A DNA stretch of 64,000 nt from Ophiostoma sp. CBS 140.51 (Eukaryota; Ascomycota; Sordariomycetes; Ophiostomatales; Ophiostomataceae): NCBI GenBank assembly GCA_029298735.1, contig JANSLP010000095.1:36308-100307 (forward strand), written 5' to 3'. Positions within the stretch are counted from its first letter, which is position 1; each line of letters starts with the position of its first letter. This document shows, one piece after another, positions 44,372 to 56,225 of this stretch. Under the pieces are notes generated by a model. That model had not been told where the DNA came from. It searched no databases and saw only the letters and a list, made by a program, of their open reading frames with translations. Position numbers and translations under genes: made by a program.

Positions 44372-45194
44372 TTAGGCGGTCTCCTCAGGGTACAGCTCCT
44401 CCTTCAGGACAATGCCGAGCTCCTCCTTCAGGGGCTTGAGCTCCTCAAGGTACTGCTCGTACTGGCCCTTGTTCTCGACCTTGGCCTTGATGCCTGTGGG
44501 GTGATTAGTATGGGTGAATATCAACATCAAAATGGGGTTGGTATGACTCCTCCTCTCGGCAGTACGTACCCTCGAAAACGCGGACGGCGGTGGGGTAGTC
44601 GTTGACTCTCCGGGCGGCTTTTAACGCAGCAATCAGAACAGACGGCGAGGGGACCAGGTCGTAGGCGAAGGCGTTGTTCAGGTTGCGCTGGAGCTCAAAG
44701 ACGTCCTGGACGGAGTCAAACTCCTTCTCGTATCTGGATATGTGAGTTAGCTTCAGTTCTCCAATTGGTCCAGATAGCAACTAAACACCAATCAGACAAC
44801 AATTGAACTGCAATTGGCACAGTTAGGTAGCAAGAGTGAAGGCAGAGGCGACTTCCGGAGCTCTCCGGAGCGGGCACGGAGCTCCCTCCGAAAAGAGTGT
44901 GTCAGACCGGCCCGCTTCCGGTGCTCCGATTGCGCGCCTCCACCTGTCCCCAATGCGACCCAATTGCGCCAATTCAATCCCCCTCCCCCCTTCTTCCTCG
45001 CATCGCATATCGGTTCGCGCGTACCTGGCGGTGAACTCCTCGAAAGTCTCCTCCTGGTGCTCGGACCGGAGACGGGCGCCGGCGCTGAAGCTGGCCTTCT
45101 GGACAAAGGCGGTGCGGGTAGCCATGGCAGCGGGGCGGGCGACAAGGGGGGCCCGGAGACCGCGGGCGGCGGCACGGAAGATCGAAGCGGACAT
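44372..45194 (-). CDS. COX6: Cytochrome c oxidase subunit 6 (subunit Va homologue)
   Basis: Nuclear-encoded subunit of respiratory complex IV on the matrix side of the inner membrane. Exons 45025-45194, 44570-44733 and 44372-44493 give 151 residues; introns start GTACGC and GTACGT and end ATCCAG and CCACAG. The N-terminus MSASIFRAAARGLRAPLVAR is an Arg/Ala-rich mitochondrial presequence, with likely processing around residues 35-45. The mature part carries the family core: EETFEEFTARYEKEFDSVQD, VFELQRNLNNAFAYDLVPSP, IAALKAARRVNDYPTAVRVF and GIKAKVENKGQYEQYLEEL. The first intron is 291 nt, long for this genome. A reversed CCAAT box lies about 1.46 kb upstream, too far for confident assignment. 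Respiratory control is expected, as for PET191, but the two genes are far apart. Confidence 0.95.
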
Positions 45195-48037
45195 GATGTT
45201 GGGTGGGTGGTGGTTCGGTTGGTGGTGGAGAGGAGAGAAAGAGAGAGCTTGTTGGCTGGTTTTCTGCCGGGATATGACGAGACAACGAAAAATCGTCGGT
45301 TAAAAGATTTTCGCAGGTTTTCAATTGGCGTTACCGCAGAGCCGCTCGTCGGAATTGGAGGTGCAAGAAAAGGACGGTGCGTTTCGATTTCGCAAAGGAA
45401 AGGGGCGTGGGCGTGGAGCGGTCGAGTGAAAAAGCGTCGAGGACAAGAGGTGGGAAGAGGGCGAAGGGGAGAGGAAGCGGGAAGGGAAGGGAAGAAAAAG
45501 AGGCAGCAAAGCGGGAATCGAATGATGTTTTTTTCCCTCTCGGTTAGTTACAATGGCTTGGTGGCTCTTTCCCTGCTAACTTGCGGGCTTTGTCGCTGCT
45601 GGGGAATGTACCCAGGCGCTGTGGCCAGCACTGGGAAGGAACCCACCCCTCCTCAGTCCTCACACCTTCGCTCCCTGCCAAAAACCCACCCCGTTATTTT
45701 CCCGCTAAAGTCATGCACCTTCCCCCAAACAGAGCCTGGTGTTGGCGCCTCAGGCAGAGATTTTTAGGAGCAACACGACAAAGCTTCCCCACAAGTGGCC
45801 CAATCACCAAACACGCTTTCCCAATCGCCGGGTGGACTGACTTTTCGGGCTGCTCCAATGCTCCTGACGAGATAAACATGGAAAGTGCAGAGGGTGCGCT
45901 GTTTCCTCAAACGCAGGATATACGGCGTAGTCAAGACACAAATGAGAGTCATGTACTTGCAGATCACATGCTCAGGTACGGGCTGTTGTAACGGTGCTCT
46001 TTGGCCGTTGCCCTGATACTCCTGTCGCTCAATCGAAGCTCCAACAGTTGTGTTGTCGCATGTGCACAGCTCCAGCCAGTGGCTCGTCGTGCATTGTTGC
46101 CAGTTGCCAGTGGACCAGTTGGCTCTGGCGGAATTTGGCAGCTTGGCGGATTTTCTGCCGTTTCATTGGGGCATTTTCAAAATTGTCACGTGACTCGATC
46201 TCTCTTTACACTGACTGTCATTCTTCCAGAAGCCTTGTGCGCAACAACAGTGTGTTTTGTCTTGTGATATTGCGTAATTGACAACTCGATTATTGTGAAC
46301 CCAGAGCTTGTACGGAGCATGCCCAATTTGGCATTGAGCATTGTTCTTTCAATGTTCCAGACCAGGTCCAGACCAGACGGATATTTGACTTCAACAGTGC
46401 CTCGGGCTCTCATCTCTCAAGATCCGATCTGCTCGGGAGTTCCTTATCTAAGATTCCTGTTGCTTTTATCTATGCGCGAACCCGCGCTGTAAAGTCCTAA
46501 TGCACCCAATTGCGCCGCGAAAGTCAGGGGGGATAATATTGGTCTTGGTAATACGAGACGCATCTTCGCGCCTTTTTGCTTGTGACGAGGGCGGTCAGAA
46601 GCGGCAGAATTCCGGCCTCGGTCGCCTTGGCTGAATAAGGCCTCGCATCCTGGTATCTGATTGGCCCGGCCTGCATCTCATTTAAGCAATTTGCCCTGTG
46701 GTGCTAGCGAGTGACCTGCATCGCGCCTGCCGTTGCCACCGAAACCAAGGCTTTGTGTACTTGCACTTACGGGCGCTGCAGTGCACCAAATGCTCAGCTG
46801 CGCAACTGCTCCTGCCTGTTTTATCCCGTGTCTTCAATCTTTTTTTGCTGCAATTGCTCGTCTGTTGGGAAGTTGCGACTGCTGTTTAATAAACCCTCCA
46901 ATTCACCCTCCAATTCAAAACGCGCCAAAAAGACCGCAAATGAATGCTTCCACGGCTTTGATCGCTCTCTCATTTGTTGCATGGACATTCCCCCCTTGTA
47001 GTGCTGAGATTTGTTCCCATGTTCCCCACCGTTAATTTTTAAGATTGCTCGTACTGTCCCAGCAGCCTCCACACGCGCCTTTCCTGGTGGTTGCGACACG
47101 TACCAACCGCACCTGCCTCCACAATGTGTAATAGTGTGTCTAGTGTGTGTATTCCAGTGAAGGGCCCCGAAAAATCGAGGATCGTAGCTTCCCTCGCTAC
47201 CCTATGGCTCCGCGCGCCGCGGCCAGCTCGGACTTTCCCCCTTTAGGACCTTCTTTACTAGGCCAGGCCACGTTCAACCAAACTTCTTTCCCCCTTCTTT
47301 TTGTGTTTTCTCTTGCCTCCTTTTACCTCTTCTATTTCCTCGATCTCTTTTTCTGTCTTTTTCGCTTTCTCTCCTATTCCTCTCGTCAACCTTTTTCTTT
47401 CAACCTCCGTGTTTTTTTGGTTCGGATTTTTCTCGTCACTCCTTTTACCTCCTTCTTTTTCTCCTTCTTCTTCTTTTTTTGCTCGCCTTCTTCCGCGACT
47501 TCCGGGCTACGTCTACTTCTCGACGTCCCTTTTTTCCTCGATTTTTTTCGAGTATCACGGACAACAACAGCTTTTGTTACTGCCAATTCGTTGCATCGAT
47601 CGACTCTTCAGCGTTGAGCTTTGTCTCTTGACCTTTTTCAGTGGTCGTCGCGACGCAAGGGAACTGGTTGGTACGCGTGCACCCCTATTTTGCTATCCTT
47701 CGTTTGGGACCCTTTTGGCTCTCGTCTCGTCTTTTTTTCGCGTCGTTGTTCCCCCTTTTTTGGGCAGCCCCATATTATATTGTCTTCCCCCCTTTCGTGT
47801 TCACGATTTCCCTTGTTCCAAATCCATTCTCGTCAGGGTGCTTCTGTCGCGTTGTCTTTCTACAACGGCATTTGTTCTCGTTGATTTCTTTCATTTTTTT
47901 CTGTTGATTTTCTCAGTCACTCATTTATGGCTCGCGACCTGTGCTAACTTGCATCTCGTGCCTTTCAGTTCGCCCTTCCTTGCTACGACCCTTTTTCGGT
48001 TTCTATCCTCTAGATCTCTCCCCTCAACTCGCCCACA
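45195..48037. other. Divergent spacer between COX6 and the elongase gene
   Basis: 2.8 kb without a supportable gene. A reversed CCAAT box (CTGATTGG) is at 46657-46664. The last 750 bases (about 47,281-48,037) are an extreme pyrimidine tract that is probably the promoter and leader of the elongase gene. Open frames in it, including one of 252 codons that overlaps the elongase start, reflect the biased composition. Confidence 0.55.
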
Positions 48038-49152
48038 ATGTCGTCCTTCGGTGATGTGATCGAGTTCGGCGTCCCTACGCTGGACCGCCCCTTTGGCCTG
48101 AAGCTATGGCCCATCTTCAACAAGGCGTTTGAGCTCGTCGTTGGCTACCCTGCCGACCAGTTCGAGTTCGTCGCTGGCAAGACGTCCATGTCGACCCTCA
48201 AGGAGACGAGCATCTTCATTGTCATCTACTACTTCATCATCTTCGGTGGCCGTGAGCTTATGCGCAGCCGCGAGCCGTTCAAGCTCAAGGCTCTGTTCCT
48301 GGTCCACAACTACATCCTGACCGTTGTCAGCTTTCTTCTTCTGGTTCTGTACGCTGAGCAGCTGATTCCCACCGTTACCCGCCACGGCATCTTCCACGCC
48401 ATCTGCAGCAACGAGGGTGGCTGGACCCAGCAGCTGGTTGTTCTGTACTACGTACGTATTCTTATCAGAGACGCATGATGTATCGTAGAAATGCGACGGA
48501 GAAACCCCGAATGCTAACAAAATCTTCACAGCTTACCTACCTGACCAAGTACCTGGAGCTGCTCGACACCGTCTTCCTGTTCCTGAAGAAGAAGCCCCTC
48601 ACTTTCCTGCACTGCTACCACCACGGCGCCACTGCTCTGCTTTGCTACACCCAGCTGATCGGCTCGACCGCCGTCTCATGGGTCCCGATCACCCTGAACC
48701 TGGGCGTTCACGTCGTCATGTACTGGTACTACTTCCAGTCAGCCCGTGGCATCCGCATCTGGTGGAAGGAGTGGGTCACCAAGTTCCAGATCATCCAGTT
48801 CATTATTGATCTCGGCTTCGTCTACTTCGCCTCGTACACCTACTTCACCTCGACCTACTTCCCGTACATGCCCAACATGGGCAAGTGCTCTGGTGAGGAG
48901 TTCGCTGCTTTCGCTGGCATTGGTATCCTCAGCTCGTACCTGGTTCTGTTCATCTCGTTCTACCTGGCCACCTACCGCAAGGATGGCAAGAAGACCACTT
49001 CGCGCAAGGCCGTCCGTCGCATGTCTCAGGCTCCCCTGCCCGACCCGCATGACCTGCTGGTCGGCGCTCAGCAGCCCGCCACTGCCTCGACCACTGGTGC
49101 CAAGCCCGCTGGCAAGACCAGCGGCGTCACCACCCGCTCCCGCAAGGCATAA
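48038..49152 (+). CDS. Very-long-chain fatty acid elongase (ELO family, Elo2/Fen1-like)
   Basis: ER membrane condensing enzyme (3-ketoacyl-CoA synthase) that extends fatty acyl-CoA for sphingolipid synthesis. Exons 48038-48451 and 48532-49152 give 344 residues; the 80-nt intron begins GTACGT, has GCTAAC and ends TTCACAG. The catalytic histidine box is [15 protein letters not shown] with His165, His168 and His169, preceded by [20 protein letters not shown], the second ELO signature. The downstream segment [20 protein letters not shown] and the membrane spans around it complete the family pattern. A disordered tail from about 300 ends SRKA, so a classical KKxx retrieval signal is absent, although Lys/Arg-rich segments ([14 protein letters not shown]) are present. 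The sequence resembles yeast Elo2/Elo3 rather than Elo1, but chain-length preference cannot be read here. Confidence 0.93.
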
Positions 49153-52100
49153 ATTGCCCACCAGCGGTGTTTCGGAGCCTCGATAGCCACCTGCTGTTCC
49201 CAAAGACAACAAAACAACACATGACGGACAGCCACTAATGCCTCGGGCTTTTGACTGGGGTAACGGCCACCGAGGCGACGGGGAAAGCTCGAACAGAACG
49301 TGCAGCATCCGCAGCGAGGCGGTGCTGGCAACGACGAAAGATGGGAGAGAGCTGCATATGTATATGTGTTTGCGGGCAAGTGCTCGCTAGCCAAAAAAGA
49401 GACGACAATCTAGAATTGACACTTTTTTTGCGCTACCCATCTCAACGACCAAAAAAAACGGCGATACGAATCGGTTTAGCATGGGACTCGACACACTTCC
49501 GGAGAACGACACAGCAGGGTGGACGGCGTGAAGCCCTCTTATCTTCAGGGAGGGCGTAGAAAGACAAGTTGGGTTTCTCTTCTGAAGAGACTTCCATCTT
49601 GTGCAAGAGGGGATTTATAAAAGCGGCGCGTCTTCCTGGGTGTTCTCTTTTCGTCTCTTTTCTTCTGTTTCTTTCTCGCCCGATCGAGGACGGAAGCATT
49701 TTTTCCAACTTTCTACCCTGTCATTTTCTTGCAACCCTTTTTCTTGTATCAAACTTGTATTCACAAACGATTTTGTTGCCTCTCTTTTACTCCTTTTATT
49801 CCTTTTTGTCTTTTCATCTGTCTATTCTGTTTTATCTACATCTATTTTTAACTCCCTCCCCCTATATTTTCCTTCTTTGTTTATATGGCCTGCACAAAGA
49901 CACGCACGCGGAGGTTGGCAGAGTGAAAGGGGAGAAGACGACGAGTTTTGACTGGTTTGTGGTCACTCGTTCCTCTTCGTAATAGCAAGTTACAACTCCT
50001 AATAGTTTGGGAGGCGCTGCCTCTCATCATCCTTCACTGAGCGGAAATAATACAAAAATAACACAAAAATAACATAAAACCTATGAAAACATCAAGATGC
50101 CGTGCGAATCAACTCGATGACCATACGATCTCCACCACTTTTCTGTGGCCGGGGATATGGCAGTCTCCAAGCAAGTGCAGAGCACAAATGTCACGATATC
50201 ATATTCACTCCCTATGAGAATACCGCCCGGTCTAGTTCTCGGCCAACGGATATCACTTAATGCACTTCATCACAATATGATTTTCCCAGGCCAGCGGAGA
50301 TCTCCTTTATTTGCATAGCATCGGATAGTGATTGTGGGGAAGTCGGTCGAGTCCGTGTCTCTTGGAAGCATCTTTTTACCAGTCTTTTTACCGGGCCAGT
50401 CGCCGGACAGTCAACTATGCCGTGTCCTAAGCGATGCGGTGATACTATCCCGCGATCTACAACGGCGATGCGAACGTGAACTGAAGGAACTAGTCTTACT
50501 CTTTGTTCTCGTCCTTCCTCGATGCATTGTCCCGTGTCATGTACTCTTCGTGTATTTGTTCTCTCTTCTCACTTTTTTCTTGCTTTTTCTGCGCATTCTC
50601 CTCTCCCGACAACCCAAAACATAGGTGCTGTTGTGCCGTGCCGTAGAAACTCGAACCCCCGCGGCCAAAGGTCGATGCGCTGCAGCGGGTGTATTAGATT
50701 GTTCCTTATATTAATACCATGCTTGCTATGAGTATCACTTTGTTGGCAAGAGCAACCCCTCCACGATCGCTCCTTCTGTCATTATTCTTCCTCGGTCTTT
50801 CCTTCCCTCTTAACAACCAGCACATCCCGCGTCTAGGGGGCGTGCAGATAAGAAGTGAGGAAGGAGCGCATGGCTCCGGAAAGAGCTTGCAGGAAAGCTT
50901 GCAGAAAGAGATGTAGGGACGGGACAGGCGACGCAGGGGGTTCGTTTCTTTTTTCTCCGTGTCGCTATCCTTTCAGATTCTTTCTTGAAATTCCTAAACG
51001 TACGTCTTGGAGACGTATCGTGGACGTCATCAGAGACAATGCAGTCTTTCTGTGCCTTCCTTTTATTTCCCCTTTGCTCCGTGTTTCAAAATGCCTTCCC
51101 CGGAATATCTTTGATCTTCTCTGCCTTGCCATTTACAATTTGAAATGACTTTGTCAACGAACGCATTGTGTTTGCTCGGAGCATTTCCTATTTGGCCTGA
51201 GATGGCGTTCGTCACATGCGGAAAACGACGATGGCAGATCCCAGCAAGCATTTTTGAACGACGTCAGCGCGGACGTTGCCAGATATATCGATGTGACCAA
51301 GATCCTTGACCATTTCAGTATTTTTTTACTCACGGATTTTCCGTAGTAACACTAGGTATTATTGATCGTGGCTTGTATTGTCTCCCGGTTTGGCTTCCCG
51401 TTTGCCGTTTTCTGTCAACAATCGCTCATTCCGCCACGTCCAACTCGGAGCATCTGCTTCCCCTCTTGGTCGTTCCTTGTCTCTCTTGTGCTTCTTGTCA
51501 ATTGCTTGGTCAGTGCAGCTGCAAGCCACCACATGCAGGTTGGCAGTGTACCTGACCTGCGGTCTGTACTCTGTACGCCATACAGAGTACGGAGTCCACG
51601 CGGGGAAAAAATAAGTACATCCCGCTGTATGTCGTACGTGATGGACATGCAGAGAAGAGTGGGTGTCGGATTGAGAAAAAGGTTGAAAGTTGGCCAGCAC
51701 ACAAAATCATAATAGCAGTAATATTAGTCGTACGCAAGCACGAAGCAAAGCCTCGATGGACGTGGACGATGCACGTTGGTGAACTCGACAAATAAGATTC
51801 AAAGGCAAAAAGGCACAGTGCTTCATAAGGCGGGGAAGAGTGTTTGATCCCTGCAGAACAGGACAGCTCAGCGTTGCGTTGCAGTCAGTCCGTGGGTAGG
51901 TGGTGGTTGACGGCACAACGTTTATGGTTTAAAAAAAGATTTTCGGGCTCCTTCGCCCATCTTTTGTCCAACGTAATCCTCAGCACGAACGCCTTGAAAG
52001 GACAACCAAAATACAACTGTGTTTGGGTTGACTCTGTTTTCGGCTGTGTTCTTTTCCCCCTCCGACCCATGTCCTGGGGTCGTGTTCACCCAATCTTGGT

Positions 52101-54644
52101 GTTTGCATGGTACGGGAGGAACAGAATCGTTGTACGAGTACACATATCCTTCCGAAACGGTGAGATAATACGTCGTACAGAGCGTGGGCAAGGGAAATGC
52201 TTGCACTGAGGGGAGACAGCAGAGCACAAAAAATACAACTACAAAACACAATGACACAGGGCTTTTGTTTTTCTTTCCGTCGAGCAGTTTAAGAAAGCCC
52301 CTCTGCGATACAAATTGAGGCTGTTTTATCAAGTGTTTTTGTTGTTTGTGTTCTTTGCCGCGCCCCCATCGAGGCTGATAACTGTCGGGATGCTGCTTGT
52401 TCGTCATACAGCAAGCAAGCAATGGCTTCAAGCCGTGGGGATGGCTACAATGGGTTTCCCATTTTGTTTGTTCACCCCATCTATCCGTCTGCCTTGAGCT
52501 GCATTGTGCGACTTGAAACCCGCCCGGTCTGAATGCCACTTCTTGTCCTCGCACAACAGGATGAACTCGAAAACCAAAAGGTCTGAGGGTATTCTTGCTT
52601 CATGTTTTCCCTTATGCTACCCCCAATTCAACTTTAAAATGTAACAATTTAATTACGACAGTGGTTGAAGCTACCCTGCCCGTCTCTTTGTCTTTTCTGC
52701 GCACGTCCTTTTTCGGCGGCAGCCTTGGTAAGGAGATGCTGGAAAAGATAAGCTCAGGAATGTTTGGACCCTGAGCTTTGGGCTGTTGCTTTGGCCTCAA
52801 GCTACTTCACAAGGCTGTTTCAAAAATCACTGTTGGGAAGAGTCGGCTGGCGGAAAACTGGATTGAAGACTTTTTCAGATACAACAGATAGGTCATATTA
52901 TCCTATTTTGGCATTTTGACAGAACAGAGTCAGGGTTCCCTTCAAACTTGGCCACCACGTAGTGACACATGCTGTGGTGCACATGGCAGACATGCATCTC
53001 CACAAGACTATCTTCCTGCTGAAAACTAACTGCATGCCGTCGGCCAGCGGGTAGGTTAAAGTCAAAGTAGACCCATAACGGGAAGACTTGACGGGTAGAC
53101 TCGATATGCGGGATGAAATTTTTTCTATCTTTTGCTGACCTTGCCGATAGTTGCCCGGCAATGCAAGATGCCATATGAGAAGGGTAGATGAAAGAATCAC
53201 TTGGCATAAAAATAAGAAGAAGAAGACAAACGAAACTCGGGAAATACGGAATGACAGAAGGGACAGAAGAGACATTGCAAGTCACAAGACAGACAAGACA
53301 ATACAGACGGAAGCAGCGTGCGTCTGCAGCCACAGCAACACACCGCTTTGAGGGGGATGTAAAGAAACGAGAGACGGGCTGAACGGATGAGAATGTAAAG
53401 AAAAAGAAAAGGAAGAACCTTCAACGTAGAAGTTGAGAAAAGAAGACGGAAGAAACGAGAGAAAGAAAGAAAAAGAAAAGAGAAAACGCCGAGATGTTGA
53501 AACAAGCCGTTCGCTTCGAAAGACGGGGAACGCAAACAAAGAAAAGGAAGAAACAGTCATATGATGGGAAAACCAAAGTGAGAGACTTAGTATTTTCTTT
53601 GACCGACTTGGGTTGCCCTTTGGTGAGGTGGCTCTCACGTTTTCACGATTTCTTTCACTCAAACCTCGTGAAAAGCCACATGAAAGAAAAGACGTCACTT
53701 CGTGTCTCTGTCTCCTATCTCATAAGACATTCGCGCAATTCGATTCAAGGAAACAGAGTGTGTCGTATTGAATAGAGTGAATGTCGTAGTCCCTTTTTTT
53801 TGCACGAAAGGGTGTAAAAAGAGTGTGGCACCCTTCTTTCCCTGGTTTTGTTTTGTTTCGTCTTGTCTTTGCCTTCTTTCCTTTTCCTGCTCATCCCTAA
53901 CGTTGTACCATCGTAGTCGTACTCATTAAGACACTCAAGTACACAAAGACGCGCCAAAAAAGCAGGGGACCTCGCGACCACAAGACTTACACCAAAAAAA
54001 AAACTGGAGCCGCATTGTCCCTGAAGCCACGCCTTTTGGCTTCTTGGTCTCTCTTCTCTTTTGCAGGTAAGACAAAGCCAACGCGCCGCTATGGTCCAAA
54101 AGAGAGACAAGATAGCAGGCAGCGCACTTGACAGAAACTGCCAGCAGATTTTACAAATTCAGGGGACATGGTAATCAAAAAGGCACACAGCCAAATGGAA
54201 AAAGAAGAGCATCCCGAGCGAGAATACTCCAAAACTCCACAGAATGTCACATCGAAAAGGAAAGCATGGCATAGATGAATATGTCAAAAATGGATGGAAT
54301 TCTGTCGTCTCCCATGAGATGCAGTCATAAAATTGAATGAGTATTCCATAGAATATGCGGTAAAAACGAACGTAAATAATAATACTCCGTAGCGAATGTT
54401 GTGGTAATGAGAGAAAAAGAATGAGAAAGATGGGTATCATCAAATCGTCCAACAAAATAAGTCCGCAAAGAATAAAAACAGCAAACAAAAACAAGCCCAA
54501 AAACAATTCCAGTTGGTGTCCGTGTCCTGTTGTCCCTGACCCCTGGGTCCCTGTGGTGCCATCCAATTTTATGCAATATCCTTGTCCCTAGTAATATGAG
54601 AAGAAAAAAAAGTGAAAGAGGAAGAGGAATAGAAGAGTGGGGAA
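49153..54644. other. 5.5-kb convergent spacer with no supportable gene
   Basis: Two facing 3' ends would normally need a few hundred bases, so most of this is unexplained. Open frames reach 210 codons but have no domain-like or splice-supported content. An inverted repeat GTACTCTGTA/TACAGAGTAC lies at 51566-51590 and TACTCCGTA at 54383-54391. A minus-strand segment around 50,640-50,690 resembles a tRNA B box but folds into no cloverleaf I can draw. A missed non-coding RNA or decayed gene is possible. Confidence 0.5.
51566..51590. repeat. Inverted repeat, 10-bp arms with 5-bp loop
   Basis: GTACTCTGTA at 51566-51575 and its exact reverse complement TACAGAGTAC at 51581-51590 flank CGCCA. The overlapping TACGGAGT at 51588-51595 belongs to the same motif family found elsewhere in the window. 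Confidence 0.8.
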
Positions 54645-56225
54645 TTACAGCAGCTTCATGCTCCGCCGGCGGCCAGCCAGGCTGCCGAGGAAACTGCTTC
54701 CCGTGCTCTTCTTGGAGACGACAATCTCAGCCGGTGGCATCGCCAGACGTCTGGGCGTGGCAGCGGCAATGCTGTTGTTGTCGTTCTCGTCAAAGCCGTC
54801 CTCGTTGGGAGGTCCAGGAGGCGGCGCATTCATAGAGGTCATCGAAGAGACGACCGACATGGCCATTGACTTGCGGTTGCCAGCGTTGTTGGCATTGCCG
54901 CCCGGAGCAAGCAGAGCCGAGACGGTCTCTGCCGGCAGCATGGCAGAGAAAAGAGTAGGCGATGTAGCCATCTCCGATGTGGGAGTAGAAACCTTCTCAG
55001 CCATGGACTCGCGGCGACCAAGGCCACGACGGCCACTCAGCGTCAGCGAGCGCGTCATGCCGCGCAGCAGGCCGGCAGTGCCAAAGGTGGGTGTGCGAGG
55101 AGACGAGGCCGCAGATGTCGGCTCACCCGTCATCAGAGCAGAGGTGGTAAAATACCGTGCAGGTGCTGCCATAGTAGGGGTAGGCACGGGCGCAGTAGTT
55201 GTAGAGACGGCACTAGAAGGTGCAATGGCAGTAGGCGAGGGCGGAGGAGGCATGGAGGTGTCCAGAGAAGTCAGGACAGGGGCGAGACTCCGGCCCAAGT
55301 TGACAGTGTTCGTGGCCACCGTCGCAGCATTTGTCATGGCCATTTTGCGAGCGCGGAAAGATGCCATCATGCCACCAGCAGTCATGCTGATAATGCTTCC
55401 GGATGAGCTGTTGCGCTTGTGCTGTTTTGCCGGGCTGACGGTACTGCTAGGAGCAGTAGAGAGCATAGAGCCACCGCTCGATGTTGACGGGCGCGTCTCA
55501 GAGAGAGCAACCGACGAAGAGGACGAAGAAGCACTGCGGTCATTGTGGAGAGACCGCCGGCGAGCCGCACGCTCAACACCAAGGTCGACGAGCGAAGGCT
55601 TACCTGCGTAGACAACCGAGACGACGCGAGCAACGTCGTGGCTGTGGCGGCGGACAGGCACTGCTGTTGCTCTGGTCTCTTTTAATGAGGAAGATGATGT
55701 GGTAGGTGTGGTAGTAGTCATAGCGGCCGGGGCGCTGTTGTTGCTTGTCGTCCGCACGACAACGGAAGCTGTTGTGGCCATGGCCTCTTCAAACTCGCCG
55801 TCATAGTCGTCAAACTCGTCGCTGTCAAAGTCGAAGTCGGACAGTTCGCCCATGGACGAAGCATCCTCTTCAGACGAGAGATAGACGTCGAGTGGTGTAG
55901 GCGGGCCGGCAATGTTTACTGTGTTAGCCACTGGCGTAGCTGTTGCTGCTGTGTTGAGTGCCGTCTTGGGATCGAGAAGGGCGTCGAGGAAGCACGAGTT
56001 GCGGCGAGCGTCGCGCTGAGGAAGTGGTGGAGGAATGAGCGAGAGAGAAGGCGAAGAGGCGGATGTGAGTGGTGTTGAGATTTTGTTGTTTTTGAGAGTA
56101 GTGTCGTTTTGTGAGCTCATCGGTGAGCCCACGGGCTGTTTCTGTGTGTGGCCGTCCATTCTGGAGAGCAGGAGTGTTGTACCGACGTCGTCGTCGAGTG
56201 CTATTTGGGGGTGAGCTGCCGTCAT
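54645..56225 (-). CDS. Ser/Thr-rich protein of unknown function with acidic patch
   Basis: I do not recognise it. A single exon of 526 residues starts MTAAHPQIALDDDVGTTLLL (ATG at 56223-56225); the frame is open further upstream but without a better ATG. Most of the chain is disordered Ser, Thr, Ala and Pro. Three spots look constrained: RRNSCFLDALLDPKTAL at about 75-90, the acidic SSEEDASSMGELSDFDFDSD continuing to about residue 148, and RHSHDVARVVSVVYAGKPSL at about 193-212. Many RRxS and SP/TP sites (RRNS, RRHS, RRRS, KRNS, TRS) suggest targets of basophilic and proline-directed kinases. The C-terminus is basic (AGRRRSMKLL). No membrane span or catalytic motif is seen. The upstream region is gene-free for at least 7.7 kb, a pattern sometimes seen at regulatory genes. 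Confidence 0.72.
   Translation of the reverse strand: MTAAHPQIALDDDVGTTLLLSRMDGHTQKQPVGSPMSSQNDTTLKNNKISTPLTSASSPSLSLIPPPLPQRDARRNSCFLDALLDPKTALNTAATATPVANTVNIAGPPTPLDVYLSSEEDASSMGELSDFDFDSDEFDDYDGEFEEAMATTASVVVRTTSNNSAPAAMTTTTPTTSSSSLKETRATAVPVRRHSHDVARVVSVVYAGKPSLVDLGVERAARRRSLHNDRSASSSSSSVALSETRPSTSSGGSMLSTAPSSTVSPAKQHKRNSSSGSIISMTAGGMMASFRARKMAMTNAATVATNTVNLGRSLAPVLTSLDTSMPPPPSPTAIAPSSAVSTTTAPVPTPTMAAPARYFTTSALMTGEPTSAASSPRTPTFGTAGLLRGMTRSLTLSGRRGLGRRESMAEKVSTPTSEMATSPTLFSAMLPAETVSALLAPGGNANNAGNRKSMAMSVVSSMTSMNAPPPGPPNEDGFDENDNNSIAAATPRRLAMPPAEIVVSKKSTGSSFLGSLAGRRRSMKLL

Noticed and set aside
44814..45767. 317-codon plus-strand frame
   Set aside because: It is antisense to COX6 exon 1 and its first intron and shows no domain.
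47301..48059. 252-codon plus-strand frame upstream of the elongase
   Set aside because: It is composed almost only of Phe, Ser, Leu and Pro from a pyrimidine tract and overlaps the secure elongase start.
50630..50700. Possible tRNA on the minus strand (B-box-like GGGTTCGAG)
   Set aside because: No matching A box, acceptor stem or T stem can be drawn. At most it is a relic.
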